From Petrolisthes cinctipes (lineage: Eukaryota > Arthropoda > Malacostraca > Decapoda > Porcellanidae): 64,000 bases of DNA. The notes beneath the pieces are model-generated. The model was not told the origin of the DNA. It did no database searches and worked only from the letters and a program-made list of their open reading frames with translations. This document shows positions 1 to 9,568 of the stretch, one piece after another (the first letter of the stretch is position 1; the number at the start of each line of letters is the position of its first letter). The position numbers and the translations under genes were made by a program. The DNA is taken from the NCBI GenBank assembly GCA_033782935.1, contig JAWQEG010000286.1:3857501-3921500 (forward strand), given 5' to 3'.

Positions 1-1729
1 ATATCTCAAATTCTGGCCCTAAACACTCGAAAATTCTATATTCTGGGGTCCCAGAAGCGATCTGTACATGCCTACTCCGTGTTAGAGTATTTTCAAAATT
101 CAGGCCCAAAACATGCTGAAAATCGATATTTTTGGTGCCCAAAGTCAATATGTGCATGTATCTTCTGTACCCGTTTATATCTCAAATTCAGGCTCAAAAC
201 ACCCGAAAATTCAATATTTTGGGGTCCCAGAAGCAATCTGTACATGCCTACTCAGTGCTAGAATATTTTCAAAATATAGGCTAAAAACATGCTAAAAATC
301 GATCTTTTAGGTGCCAAAAAGTCGATATCTCAAATTCAGTCCCAAAACACCCAAAAATTCGATATTTAGGGGTCCCAGAAGCGATCTGTACATGCCTACT
401 CCGTGTTAGATTATTTTCAAAATACAGGCTCAAAACATACTGAAAATCGATCTTTTAGGTGCCCAAAAGTCGATATGTGCATGCATCTTCTGTACCCGTT
501 TATATCTCAAATTCAGGCTCAAAACACCCGAAAATTCAATATTTTGGGGTCCCAGAAGCAATCTGTACATGCCTACACAGTGCTAGAATATTTTCAAAAT
601 AGAGGCTAAAAACATGCTAAAAATCGACATTTTAGGTGCCAAAAAATCGATATCTCAAATTCAGTCCCAAAACACCCGAAAATTCGATATTTAGAGGTCC
701 CAGAAGGTATCTGTACATGCCTACTCCGTGTTAGAGTATTTTCTAAATACAGGCCAAAAACATACTGAAAATCGATCTTTTAGGTGCCCAAAAGTCGATA
801 TGTGCATGCATCTTCAGTACCCGTTTATATCTCAAATTCTGGCACTAAACACCCGAAAATTCGATATTTTGGGGTCCCAGAAGCGATCTGTACATGCCTA
901 CTCCGTGTTAGAGTATTTTCAAAATACAGGCCCAAAACATGCTGAAAATCGATATTTTAGATGCCCAAAGTCAATATGTGCATGAATCTTCTGTACCCGT
1001 TTATATCTCAAATTCAGGCTCAAAATACCCGAAAATTCAATATTTTGGGGTCCCAGAAGCAATCTGTACATGCCTACACAGTGCTAGAATATTTTCAAAA
1101 TATAGGCTAAAAACATGCTAAAAATCGACATTTTAGGTGCCAAAAAATCGATATCTCAAATTCAGTCCCAAAACACCCGAAAATTCGATATTTAGAGGTT
1201 CCAGAAGGTATCTGTACATGCCTACTCCGTGTTAGAGTATTTTCAAAATACAGGACAAAAACATATTGAAAATCGATCTTTTAGGTGCCCAAAAGTCGAT
1301 ATGTGCATGCATCTTCAGTACCCGTTTATATCTCAAATTCTGGCCCTAAACTCCCGAAAATTCGATATTTTGGGGTCCCAGAAGCGATCTGTACATGCCT
1401 ACTCCGTGTTAGAGTATTTTCAAAATTCAGGCCCAAAACATGCCTAAAATCGATATTTTTGGTGCCCAAAGTCAATATGTGCATGTATCTTCTGTACCCG
1501 TTTATATCTCAAATTCAGGCTCAAAACACCCGAAAATTCAATATTTTGGGGTCCCAGAAGCAATCTGTACATGCCTACTCAGTGCTAGAATATTTTCAAA
1601 ATATAGGCTAAAAACATGCTAAAAATCGATCTTTTAGGTGCCAAAAAGTCGATATCTCAAATTCAGTCCCAAAACACCCGAAAATTCGATATTTAGGGGT
1701 CCCAGAAGCGATCTGTACATGCCTACTCA
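1..1729 (+). repeat. Left-truncated block related to 5748-7751
   Basis: After a partial A1 tail (1-78), monomers start at 79 (B1), 255 (C1), 403 (A), 580 (C2), 728 (A1), 905 (B2), 1081 (C2), 1229 (A1), 1406 (B1) and 1582 (C1). The variant attctatattctggggtc at the left edge, the gttagattatt start at 403, the aatagaggctaaaaac at 580 and the tgcatgaatc in the B2 at 905 recur in the same order near 10.9-12.1 kb and 15.2-16.4 kb, and partly near 5.9-7.1 kb. This is the oldest-looking relative of that block, cut by the window edge. Confidence 0.8.
728..904 (+). repeat. Monomer class A, flavour 1 (A1), 177 bp
   Basis: Representative A1 monomer. Diagnostic features are caggccaaaaacatactg near the start, ggtgcccaaaagtcgatatg in the middle, and attctggccctaaacacccg followed by cgatattttggggtcc and agaagcgatc near the end (this copy has ggcactaaac instead of ggccctaaac, and ctaaatac in place of caaaatac). 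The 177 bp consist of two related halves of 89 and 88 bp. Cleaner copies start at 6750, 7251, 12213 and 51681. A1 is usually followed by B1 or C2. Confidence 0.93.
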
Positions 1730-2038
1730 GTGTTAGAGTATTTTCAAAAAACATGCTCAAAACATACTGAAAATCGATATTTTAGATGCCCAAAGTCAAT
1801 ATGTGCATGTATCTTCTGTACCCGTTTATATCTCAAATTCAGGCTCAAATCACCCGAAATTTCAATATTTTGGGGTCCCAGAAGCAATCTGTACATGCCT
1901 ACACAGTGCTAGAATATTTTCAAAATATAGGCTAAAAACATGCTAAAAATCGACATTTTAGGTGCCAAAAAATCGATATCTCAAATTCAGTCCCAAAACA
2001 CCCGAAAATTCGATATTTAGGGGTCCCAGAAGCGATCT
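1730..2038 (+). repeat. Hybrid A2/B2 monomer plus shortened C2 monomer
   Basis: The monomer at 1730 starts like A2 (acatgctcaaaacatactg) and continues like B2 (gatgcccaaagtcaatatg), 176 bp. The following C at 1906 is only 133 bp, because 15 bp are missing so that cgatctg runs straight into tgttagag. The same hybrid and the same shortened C recur in the neighbouring 959-bp repeat, so this pair probably belongs to its left edge. Confidence 0.8.
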
Positions 2039-2388
2039 GTGTTAGAGTATTTTCAAAATACATGCTCAAAACATACTGAAAATCGATATTTTAGATGCCC
2101 AAAGTCAATATGTGCATGTATCTTCTGTACCCGTTTATATCTCAAATTCAGGCTCAAAACACCCGAAAATTCAATATTTTGGGGTCCCAGAAGCAATCTT
2201 TACATGCTTACTCAGTGCTAGAATATTTTCAAAATATAGGCTAAAAACATGCTAAAAATCGATCTTTTAGGTGCCAAAAAGTCGATATCTCAAATTCAGT
2301 CCCAAAACACCCGAAAATTCGATATTTAGGGGTCCCAGAAGCGATCTGTACATGCCTACTCCGTGTTAGAGTATTTTCAAAATACATG

Positions 2389-2477
2389 CTCAAAACATAC
2401 TGAAAATCGATCTTTTAGGTGCACAAAAGTCGATATGTGCATGCATCTTCAGTACCCGTTTATATCTCAAATTCAGG
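2389..2477 (+). repeat. First half-unit (89 bp) inside an A monomer
   Basis: This half runs from ctcaaaacatactgaaaatc to caaattcagg. It aligns almost without gaps to the next 88 bp (2478-2565): ctcaaaacat/ctcaaaacac, gaaaatcgat/gaaaattcgat, cttttaggtgccc/attttggggtccc, cgatatgtgcatgc/cgatctgtacatgc and caaattcagg/caaaatatagg occupy equivalent places. By eye roughly two thirds of positions agree. An ancestral unit of about 88 bp therefore probably duplicated to make the 177-bp monomer. Confidence 0.8.
2407..2452 (+). other. Alternating purine-pyrimidine tract within the first half-unit (example)
   Basis: This stretch contains the 14-nt strictly alternating run ATATGTGCATGCAT, which includes the palindrome TGCATGCA. 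B monomers have the equally alternating ATATGTGCATGTAT. The second half-unit has a shorter version, TGTACATGC. Such runs can adopt left-handed DNA under torsion; that is general knowledge and untested here. The start of the 29-bp segment missing from C lies inside this run. Confidence 0.6.
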
Positions 2478-2565
2478 CTCAAAACACCCGAAAATTCAAT
2501 ATTTTGGGGTCCCAGAAGCAATCTGTACATGCCTACACAGTGCTAGAATATTTTCAAAATATAGG
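2478..2565 (+). repeat. Second half-unit (88 bp) inside an A monomer
   Basis: Counterpart of 2389-2477. It carries cccgaaaattc, attttggggtcccag, tgtacatgcc and the gaatattttcaaaatat dyad at its end. This half is full length in all three monomer classes, apart from the scattered small deletions described separately. The first half is the one shortened in class C. Confidence 0.8.
2540..2565 (+). other. Short dyad at the monomer start (example)
   Basis: C monomers contain ATATTTTCAAAATAT, a perfect inverted repeat with 7-bp arms around one C. A and B2 monomers contain GTATTTTCAAAATAC at the same place, also perfect because both outer positions differ together. B1 has GTATTTTCAAAATTC, which breaks the outer pairs. 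It could be a protein-binding dyad or simply an AT-rich palindrome. Confidence 0.6.
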
Positions 2566-4782
2566 CTAAAAACATGCTAAAAATCGACATTTTAGGTGCC
2601 AAAAAATCGATATCTCAAATTCAGTCCCAAAACACCCGAAAATTCGATATTTAGAGGTCCCAGAAGGTATCTGTACATGCTTACTCCGTGTTAGAGTATT
2701 TTCAAAATACAGGCCAAAAACATACTGAAAATCGATCTTTTAGGTGCCCAAAAGTCGATATGTGCATGCATCTTCTGTACCCGTTTATATCTCAAATTCA
2801 GGCTCAAAACACCCGAAATTTCAATATTTTGGGGTCCCAGAAGCAATCTGTACATGCCTACACAGTGCTAGAATATTTTCAAAATATAGGCTAAAAACAT
2901 GCTAAAAATCGACATTTTAGGTGCCAAAAAATCGATATCTCAAATTCAGTCCCAAAACACCCGAAAATTCGATATTTAGGGGTCCCAGAAGCGATCTGTG
3001 TTAGAGTATTTTCAAAATACATGCTCAAAACATACTGAAAATCGATATTTTAGATGCCCAAAGTCAATATGTGCATGTATCTTCTGTACCCGTTTATATC
3101 TCAAATTCAGGCTCAAAACACCCGAAAATTCAATATTTTGGGGTCCCAGAAGCAATCTTTACATGCTTACTCAGTGCTAGAATATTTTCAAAATATAGGC
3201 TAAAAACATGCTAAAAATCGATCTTTTAGGTGCCAAAAAGTCGATATCTCAAATTCAGTCCCAAAACACCCGAAAATTCGATATTTAGGGGTCCCAGAAG
3301 CGATCTGTACATGCCTACTCCGTGTTAGAGTATTTTCAAAATACATGCTCAAAACATACTGAAAATCGATCTTTTAGGTGCACAAAAGTCGATATGTGCA
3401 TGCATCTTCAGTACCCGTTTATATCTCAAATTCAGGCTCAAAACACCCGAAAATTCAATATTTTGGGGTCCCAGAAGCAATCTGTACATGCCTACACAGT
3501 GCTAGAATATTTTCAAAATATAGGCTAAAAACATGCTAAAAATCGACATTTTAGGTGCCAAAAAATCGATATCTCAAATTCAGTCCCAAAACACCCGAAA
3601 ATTCGATATTTAGAGGTCCCAGAAGGTATCTGTACATGCTTACTCCGTGTTAGAGTATTTTCAAAATACAGGCCAAAAACATACTGAAAATCGATCTTTT
3701 AGGTGCCCAAAAGTCGATATGTGCATGCATCTTCTGTACCCGTTTATATCTCAAATTCTGGCCCTAAACACCTGAAAATTCGATATTTTGGGGTCCCAGA
3801 AGCGATCTGTACATGCCTACACAGTGCTAGAATATTTTCAAAATATAGGCTAAAAACATGCTAAAAATCGACATTTTAGGTGCCAAAAAATCGATATCTC
3901 AAATTCAGTCCCAAAACACCCGAAAATTCGATATTTAGGGGTCCCAGAAGCGATATGTGTTAGAGTATTTTCAAAATACATGCTCAAAACATACTGAAAA
4001 TCGATATTTTAGATGCCCAAAGTCAATATGTGCATGTATCTTCTGTACCCGTTTATATCTCAAATTCAGGCTCAAAACACCCGAAAATTCAATATTTTGG
4101 GGTCCCAGAAGCAATCTTTACATGCTTACTCAGTGCTAGAATATTTTCAAAATATAGGCTAAAAACATGCTAAAAATCGATCTTTTAGGTGCCAAAAAGT
4201 CGATATCTCAAATTCAGTCCCAAAACACCCGAAAATTCGATATTTAGGGGTCCTAGAAGCGATCTGTACATGCCTACTCCGTGTTAGAGTATTTTCAAAA
4301 TACATGCTCAAAACATACTGAAAATCGATCTTTTAGGTGCACAAAAGTCGATATGTGCATGCATCTTCAGTACCCGTTTATATCTCAAATTCAGGCTCAA
4401 AACACCCGAAAATTCAATATTTTGGGGTCCCAGAAGCAATCTGTACATGCCTACACAGTGCTAGAATATTTTCAAAATATAGGCTAAAAACATGCTAAAA
4501 ATCGACATTTTAGGTGCCAAAAAATCGATATCTCAAATTCAGTCCCAAAACACCCGAAAATTCGATATTTAGAGGTCCCAGAAGGTATCTGTACATGCTT
4601 ACTCCGTGTTAGAGTATTTTCAAAATACAGGCCAAAAACATACTGAAAATCGATCTTTTAGGTGCCCAAAAGTCGATATGTGCATGCATCTTCTGTACCC
4701 GTTTATATCTCAAATTCTGGCCCTAAACACCCGAAAATTCGATATTTTGGGGTCCCAGAAGCGATCTGTACATGCCTACTGC

Positions 4783-5422
4783 GTGTTAGAGTATTTTCAA
4801 AATTCAGGCCCAAAACATGCTGAAAATCGATATTTTTGGTGCCCAAAGTCAATATGTGCATGTATCTTCTGTACCCGTTTATATCTCAAATTCAGGCTCA
4901 AAACACCCGAAAATTCAATATTTTGGGGTCCCAGAAGCAATCTTTACATGCCTACTCAGTGCTAGAATATTTTCAAAATATAGGCTAAAAACATGCTGAA
5001 AATCGATCTTTTAGGTGCCAAAAAGTCGATATCTCAAATTCAGTCCCAAAACACCCGAAAATTCGATATTTAGGGGTCCCAGAAGCGATCTGTACATGCC
5101 TACTCCGTGTTAGAGTATTTTCAAAAAACAGGCCCAAAACATGCTGAAAATCGATATTTTAGATGCCCAAAGTCAATATGTGCATGTATCTTCTGTACCC
5201 GTTTATATCTCAAATTCAGGCTCAAAACACCCGAAAATTCAATATTTTGGGGTCCCAGAAGCAATCTGTACAGTGCTAGAATATTTTTTCAAAATATAGG
5301 CTAAAAACATGCTAAAAATCGATCTTTTAGGTGCCAAAAAGTCGATATCTCAAATTCAGTCCCAAAACACCCGAAAATTCGATATTTAGGGGTCCCAGAA
5401 GCGATCTGTACATGCCTACTCC
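4783..5422 (+). repeat. Transitional monomers B1-C1-B2(166)-C1(150)
   Basis: Monomers start at 4783 (B1), 4959 (C1), 5107 (B2 lacking 10 bp so that ctgtaca joins gtgctag) and 5273 (C1 with two extra T, reading attttttcaaaat, 150 bp). These link the 959-bp domain to the next block. Confidence 0.85.
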
Positions 5423-6425
5423 GTGTTAGAGTATTTTCAAAATACATGCTCAAAACATACTGAAAATCGATCTTTTAGGTGCACAAAAGTCGATATGTGC
5501 ATGCATCTTCAGTACCCGTTTATATCTTAAATTCAGGCTCAAAACACCCGAAAATTCAATATTTTGGGGTCCCAAAAGCAATCTGTACATGCCTACACAG
5601 TGCTAGAATATTTTCAAAATATAGGCTAAAAACATGCTAAAAATCGACATTTTAGGTGCCAAAAAATCGATATCTCAAATTCAGTCCCAAAACACCCGAA
5701 AATTCGATATTTAGAGGTCCCAGAAGGTATCTGTACATGCTTACTCCATGTTAGAGTATTTTCAAAATACAGGCCAAAAACATACTGAAAATCGATCTTT
5801 TAGGTTCCCAAAAGTCGATATGTGCATGCATCTTCTGTACCCGTTTATATCTCAAATTCTGGCCCTAAACACCCGAAAATTCTATATTCTGGGGTCCCAG
5901 AAGCGATCTGTACATGCCTACTCCGTGTTAGAGTATTTTCAAAATTCAGGCCCAAAACATGCTGAAAATCGATATTTTTGGTGCCCAAAGTCAATATGTG
6001 CATGTATCTTCTGTACCCGTTTATATCTCAAATTCAGGCTCAAAACACCCGAAAATTCAATATTTTGGGGTCCCAGAAGCAATCTGTACATGCCTACTCA
6101 GTGCTAGAATATTTTCAAAATATAGGCTAAAAACATGCTAAAAATCGATCTTTTAGGTGCCAAAAAGTCGATATCTCAAATTCAGTCCCAAAACACCCGA
6201 AAGTTCGATATTTAGGGGTCCCAGAAGCGATCTGTACATGCCTACTCCGTGTTAGAGTATTTTCAAAATACAGGCTCAAAACATACTGAAAATCGATCTT
6301 TTAGGTGCCCAAAAGTCGATATGTGCATGCATCTTCAGTACCCGTTTATATTTCAAATTCAGGATCAAAACACCCGAAAATTCAATATTTTGGGGTCCCA
6401 GAAGCAATCTGTACATGCCTACTCA

Positions 6426-6601
6426 GTGTTAGAGTATTTTCAAAATACAGGCCCAAAACATGCTGAAAATCGATATTTTAGATGCCCAAAGTCAATATGT
6501 GCATGTATCTTCTGTACCCGTTTATATCTCAAATTCAGGCTCAAAACACCCGAAAATTCAATATTTTGGGGTCCCAGAAGCAATCTGTACATGCCTACAC
6601 A
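6426..6601 (+). repeat. Monomer class B, flavour 2 (B2), 176 bp
   Basis: Representative B2 monomer. It shares the 1-bp shorter cccaaagtcaatatg of B1 but has caaaatacaggcccaaaac and cgatattttagatgcccaaa. Other copies start at 18513, 19515, 28301, 31445, 35603, 56019 and 61325. It normally follows A2 and precedes C2. Confidence 0.93.
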
Positions 6602-7102
6602 GTGCTAGAATATTTTCAAAATAGAGGCTAAAAACATGCTAAAAATCGACATTTTAGGGGCCTAAAAATCGATATCTCAAATTCAGTCCCAAAACACCCG
6701 AAAATTCGATATTTAGAGGTCCCAGAAGGTATCTGTACATGCCTACTCCGTGTTAGAGTATTTTCAAAATACAGGCCAAAAACATACTGAAAATCGATCT
6801 TTTAGGTGCCCAAAAGTCGATATGTGCATGCATCTTCAGTACCCGTTTATATCTCAAATTTTGGCCCTAAACACCCGAAAATTCGATATTTTGGGGTCCC
6901 AGAAGCGATCTGTACATGCCTACTCCGTGTTAGAGTATTTTCAAAATACAGGCCCAAAACATGCTGAAAATCGATATTTTAGATGCCCAAAGTCAATATG
7001 TGCATGAATCTTCTGTACCCGTTTATATCTCAAATTCAGGCTCAAAACACCCGAAAATTCAATATTTTGGGGTCCCAGAAGCAATCTGTACATGCCTACA
7101 CA

Positions 7103-7250
7103 GTGCTAGAATATTTTCAAAATATAGGCTAAAAACATGCTAAAAATCGACATTTTAGGTGCCAAAAAATCGATATCTCAAATTCAGTCCCAAAACACCC
7201 GAAAATTCGATATTTAGAGGTCCCAGAAGGTATCTGTACATGCCTACTCC
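7103..7250 (+). repeat. Monomer class C, flavour 2 (C2), 148 bp
   Basis: Representative C2 monomer. It differs from C1 by aaaatcgacattttaggtgc, ccaaaaaatcgatatctc, gatatttagaggtcccag and agaaggtatctgtac. It has the same 29-bp gap as C1. It is normally introduced by cctacacag rather than cctactcag. Other copies start at 1081, 10738, 12065, 18689, 19691, 48216 and 61501. Confidence 0.93.
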
Positions 7251-7427
7251 GTGTTAGAGTATTTTCAAAATACAGGCCAAAAACATACTGAAAATCGATC
7301 TTTTAGGTGCCCAAAAGTCGATATGTGCATGCATCTTCAGTACCCGTTTATATCTCAAATTCTGGCCCTAAACACCCGAAAATTCGATATTTTGTGGTCC
7401 CAGAAGCGATCTGTACATGCCTACTCC

Positions 7428-7603
7428 GTGTTAGAGTATTTTCAAAATTCAGGCCCAAAACATGCTGAAAATCGATATTTTTGGTGCCCAAAGTCAATAT
7501 GTGCATGTATCTTCTGTACCCGTTTATATCTCAAATTCAGGCTCAAAACACCCGAAAATTCAATATTTTGGGGTCCCAGAAGCAATCTGTACATGCCTAC
7601 TCA
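7428..7603 (+). repeat. Monomer class B, flavour 1 (B1), 176 bp
   Basis: Representative B1 monomer. Diagnostic features are caaaattcaggcccaaaac, then atgctgaaaatcgatatt followed by tttggtgcccaaagtcaat and tgtgcatgtatcttctg. It is one base shorter than A because it reads cccaaagtc where A reads cccaaaagtc. Other clean copies start at 5925, 12390, 16685, 21852 and 47060. It normally follows A1 and precedes C1. Confidence 0.93.
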
Positions 7604-7751
7604 GTGCTAGAATATTTTCAAAATATAGGCTAAAAACATGCTAAAAATCGATCTTTTAGGTGCCAAAAAGTCGATATCTCAAATTCAGTCCCAAAACACC
7701 CGAAAATTCGATATTTAGGGGTCCCAGAAGCGATCTGTACATGCCTACTCC
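7604..7751 (+). repeat. Monomer class C, flavour 1 (C1), 148 bp
   Basis: Representative C1 monomer. It begins gtgctagaatattttc, continues ataggctaaaaacatgcta, has cgatcttttaggtgcc and aaaaagtcgatatctcaaat, and ends with cgatatttaggggtcccag and agaagcgatc. Compared with A it lacks 29 bp: gtcgatat joins directly to ctcaaattc. Other copies start at 255, 6101, 11239, 19190 and 37596. Confidence 0.93.
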
Positions 7752-9568
7752 GTGTTAGATTATTTTCAAAATACATGCTCAAAACATACTGAAAATCGAT
7801 ATTTTAGATGCCCAAAGTCAATATGTGCATGTATCTTCTGTACCCGTTTATATCTCAAATTCAGGCTCAAAACACCCGAAAATTCAATATTTTGGGGTCC
7901 CAGAAGCAATCTGTACATGCCTACACAGTGCTAGAATATTTTCAAAATATAGGCTAAAAACATGCTAAAAATCGATCTTTTAGGTGCCAAAAAGTCGATA
8001 TCTCAAATTCAGTCCCAAAACACCCGAAAATTCGATATTTAGGGGTCCCAGAAGCGATCTGTACATGCCTACTCCGTGTTAGAGTATTTTCAAAATACAT
8101 GCTCAAAACATACTGAAAATCGATATTTTAGGTGCACAAAAGTCGATATGTGCATGCATCTTCAGTACCCGTTTATATCTCAAATTCAGGCTCAAAACAC
8201 CCGAAAATTCAATATTTTGGGGTCCCAGAAGCAATCTGTACATGCCTACACAGTGCTAGAATATTTTCAAAATATAGGCTAAAAACATGCTAAAATCGAC
8301 ATTTTAGGTGCCAAAAAATCGATATCTCAAATTCAGTCCCAAAACACCCGAAAATTCGATATTTAGAGGTCCCAGAAGCAATCTTTACATGCTTACTCCG
8401 TGTTAGAGTATTTTCAAAATACAGGCCAAAAACATACTGAAAATCGATCTTTTAGGTGCCTAAAAGTCGATATGTGCATGCATCTTCTGTACCCGTTTAT
8501 ATCTCAAATTCTGGCCCTAAACACCCGAAAATTCGATATTTTGGGGTCCCAGAAGCGATCTGTACATGCCCACTCCGTGTTAGAGTATTTTCAAAATTCA
8601 GGCCCAAAACATGCTGAAAATCGATATTTTTGGTGCCCAAAGTCAATATGTGCATGTATCTTCTGTACCCGTTTATATCTCAAATTCAGGCTCAAAACAC
8701 CCAAAAATTCAATATTTTGGGGTCCCAGAAGCAATCTGTACAGTGCTAGAATATTTTCAAAATATAGGCTAAAAACATGCTAAAAATCGATCTTTTAGGT
8801 GCCAAAAAGTCGATATCTCAAATTCAGTCCCAAAACACCCGAAAATTCGATATTTAGGGGTCCCAGAAGCGATCTGTACATGCCTACTCCGTGTTAGAGT
8901 ATTTTCAAAATACATGCTCAAAACATACTGAAAATCGATCTTTTAGGTGCACAAAAGTCGATATGTGCATGCATCTTCTGTACCCGTTTATATCACAAAT
9001 TCTTGCCCTAAACACCCTAAAATTCGATATTTTGGGGTCCCAGAAGCGATCTGTACATGCCTTCTCCGTGTTAGAGTATTTTCAAAATATAGGCTAAAAA
9101 CATGCTAAAAATCGATCTTTTAGGTGCCAAAAAGTCGATATCTCAAATTCAGTCCCAAAACACCCGAAAATTCGATATTTAGGGGTCCCATAAGCGATCT
9201 GTACATGCCTACTCCGTGTTAGAGTATTTTCAAAATACATGCTCAAAACATACTGAAAATCGATCTTTTAGGTGCACAAAAGTCGATATGTGCATGCATC
9301 TTCAGTACCCGTTTATATCTCAAATTCAGGCTCAAAACACCCGAAAATTCAATATTTTGGGGTCCCAGAAGCAATCTGTACATGCCTACTCAGTGTTAGA
9401 GTATTTTCAAAATACAGGCCCAAAACATGCTGAAAATCGATATTTTAGATGCCCAAAGTCAATATGTGCATGTATCTTCTGTACCCGTTTATATCTCAAA
9501 TTCAGGCTCAAAACACCCGAAAATTCGATATTTAGGGGTCCCAGAAGCGATCTGTACATGCCTACTCC
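7752..9568 (+). repeat. Mixed monomers, including a B2-C1 fusion
   Basis: Starts are 7752 (A2/B2 hybrid), 7928 (C1), 8076 (A2), 8253 (C2, 147 bp), 8400 (A1), 8577 (B1, 166 bp), 8743 (C1), 8891 (A2 head, A1-like tail), 9068 (C1 entered through gtgttagag), 9216 (A2) and 9393 (B2 whose last part is C1-like, gatatttaggggtcccag). The fusion at 9393 is followed directly by an A2, so a C monomer has been lost by exchange. Confidence 0.8.

Larger units (their letters stand above)
2363..2539 (+). repeat. Monomer class A, flavour 2 (A2), 177 bp
   Basis: Representative A2 monomer. It differs from A1 by acatgctcaaaacatactg near the start, ggtgcacaaaagtcgatatg in the middle, cttcagtacccg instead of cttctgtacccg, and attcaggctcaaaacacccg with caatattttggggtcc and agaagcaatc near the end. 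Other copies start at 3322, 8076, 10561, 17009, 19338, 30943 and 40251. It is followed by B2 (trimer type II) or directly by C2 or C1. Confidence 0.93.
2039..4782 (+). repeat. 959-bp higher-order repeat, about 2.9 copies
   Basis: Copies start at 2039, 2998 and 3957, exactly 959 bp apart. Each copy is hybrid A2/B2 (176), C1 (148), A2 (177), C2 (148), A1-like (177) and a C shortened to 133 bp, which sums to 959. Private marks shared by all copies include agcaatctttacatgcttac and the 15-bp deletion at the unit's end. The third copy departs at 4783, where a B1 replaces the shortened C. The fifth monomer differs between copies: an A1/A2 mix in copy 1 and A1 in copies 2 and 3. Confidence 0.9.
5423..7751 (+). 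repeat. Second member of the recurrent 2.3-kb block
   Basis: Monomers start at 5423 (A2), 5600 (C2), 5748 (A1, beginning atgttagag instead of gtgttagag), 5925 (B1), 6101 (C1), 6249 (A), 6426 (B2), 6602 (C2), 6750 (A1), 6927 (B2), 7103 (C2), 7251 (A1), 7428 (B1) and 7604 (C1). The atgttagag start and attctatattctgg recur at 10886 and 15181. Here the A at 6249 is followed by an extra B2 (176 bp) that the relatives lack. The 6249 copy also has private changes (tttatatttcaaattcagg, gatcaaaacaccc). Confidence 0.8.

Noticed and set aside
5273..5422. Poly-T or poly-A runs (attttttcaaaat near 5283; caaaaaaaaggcc near 37260) as retroelement tails or terminators
   Set aside because: They are 1-4 bp slippage changes in the existing tttt or aaaa tracts, with no adjoining element.
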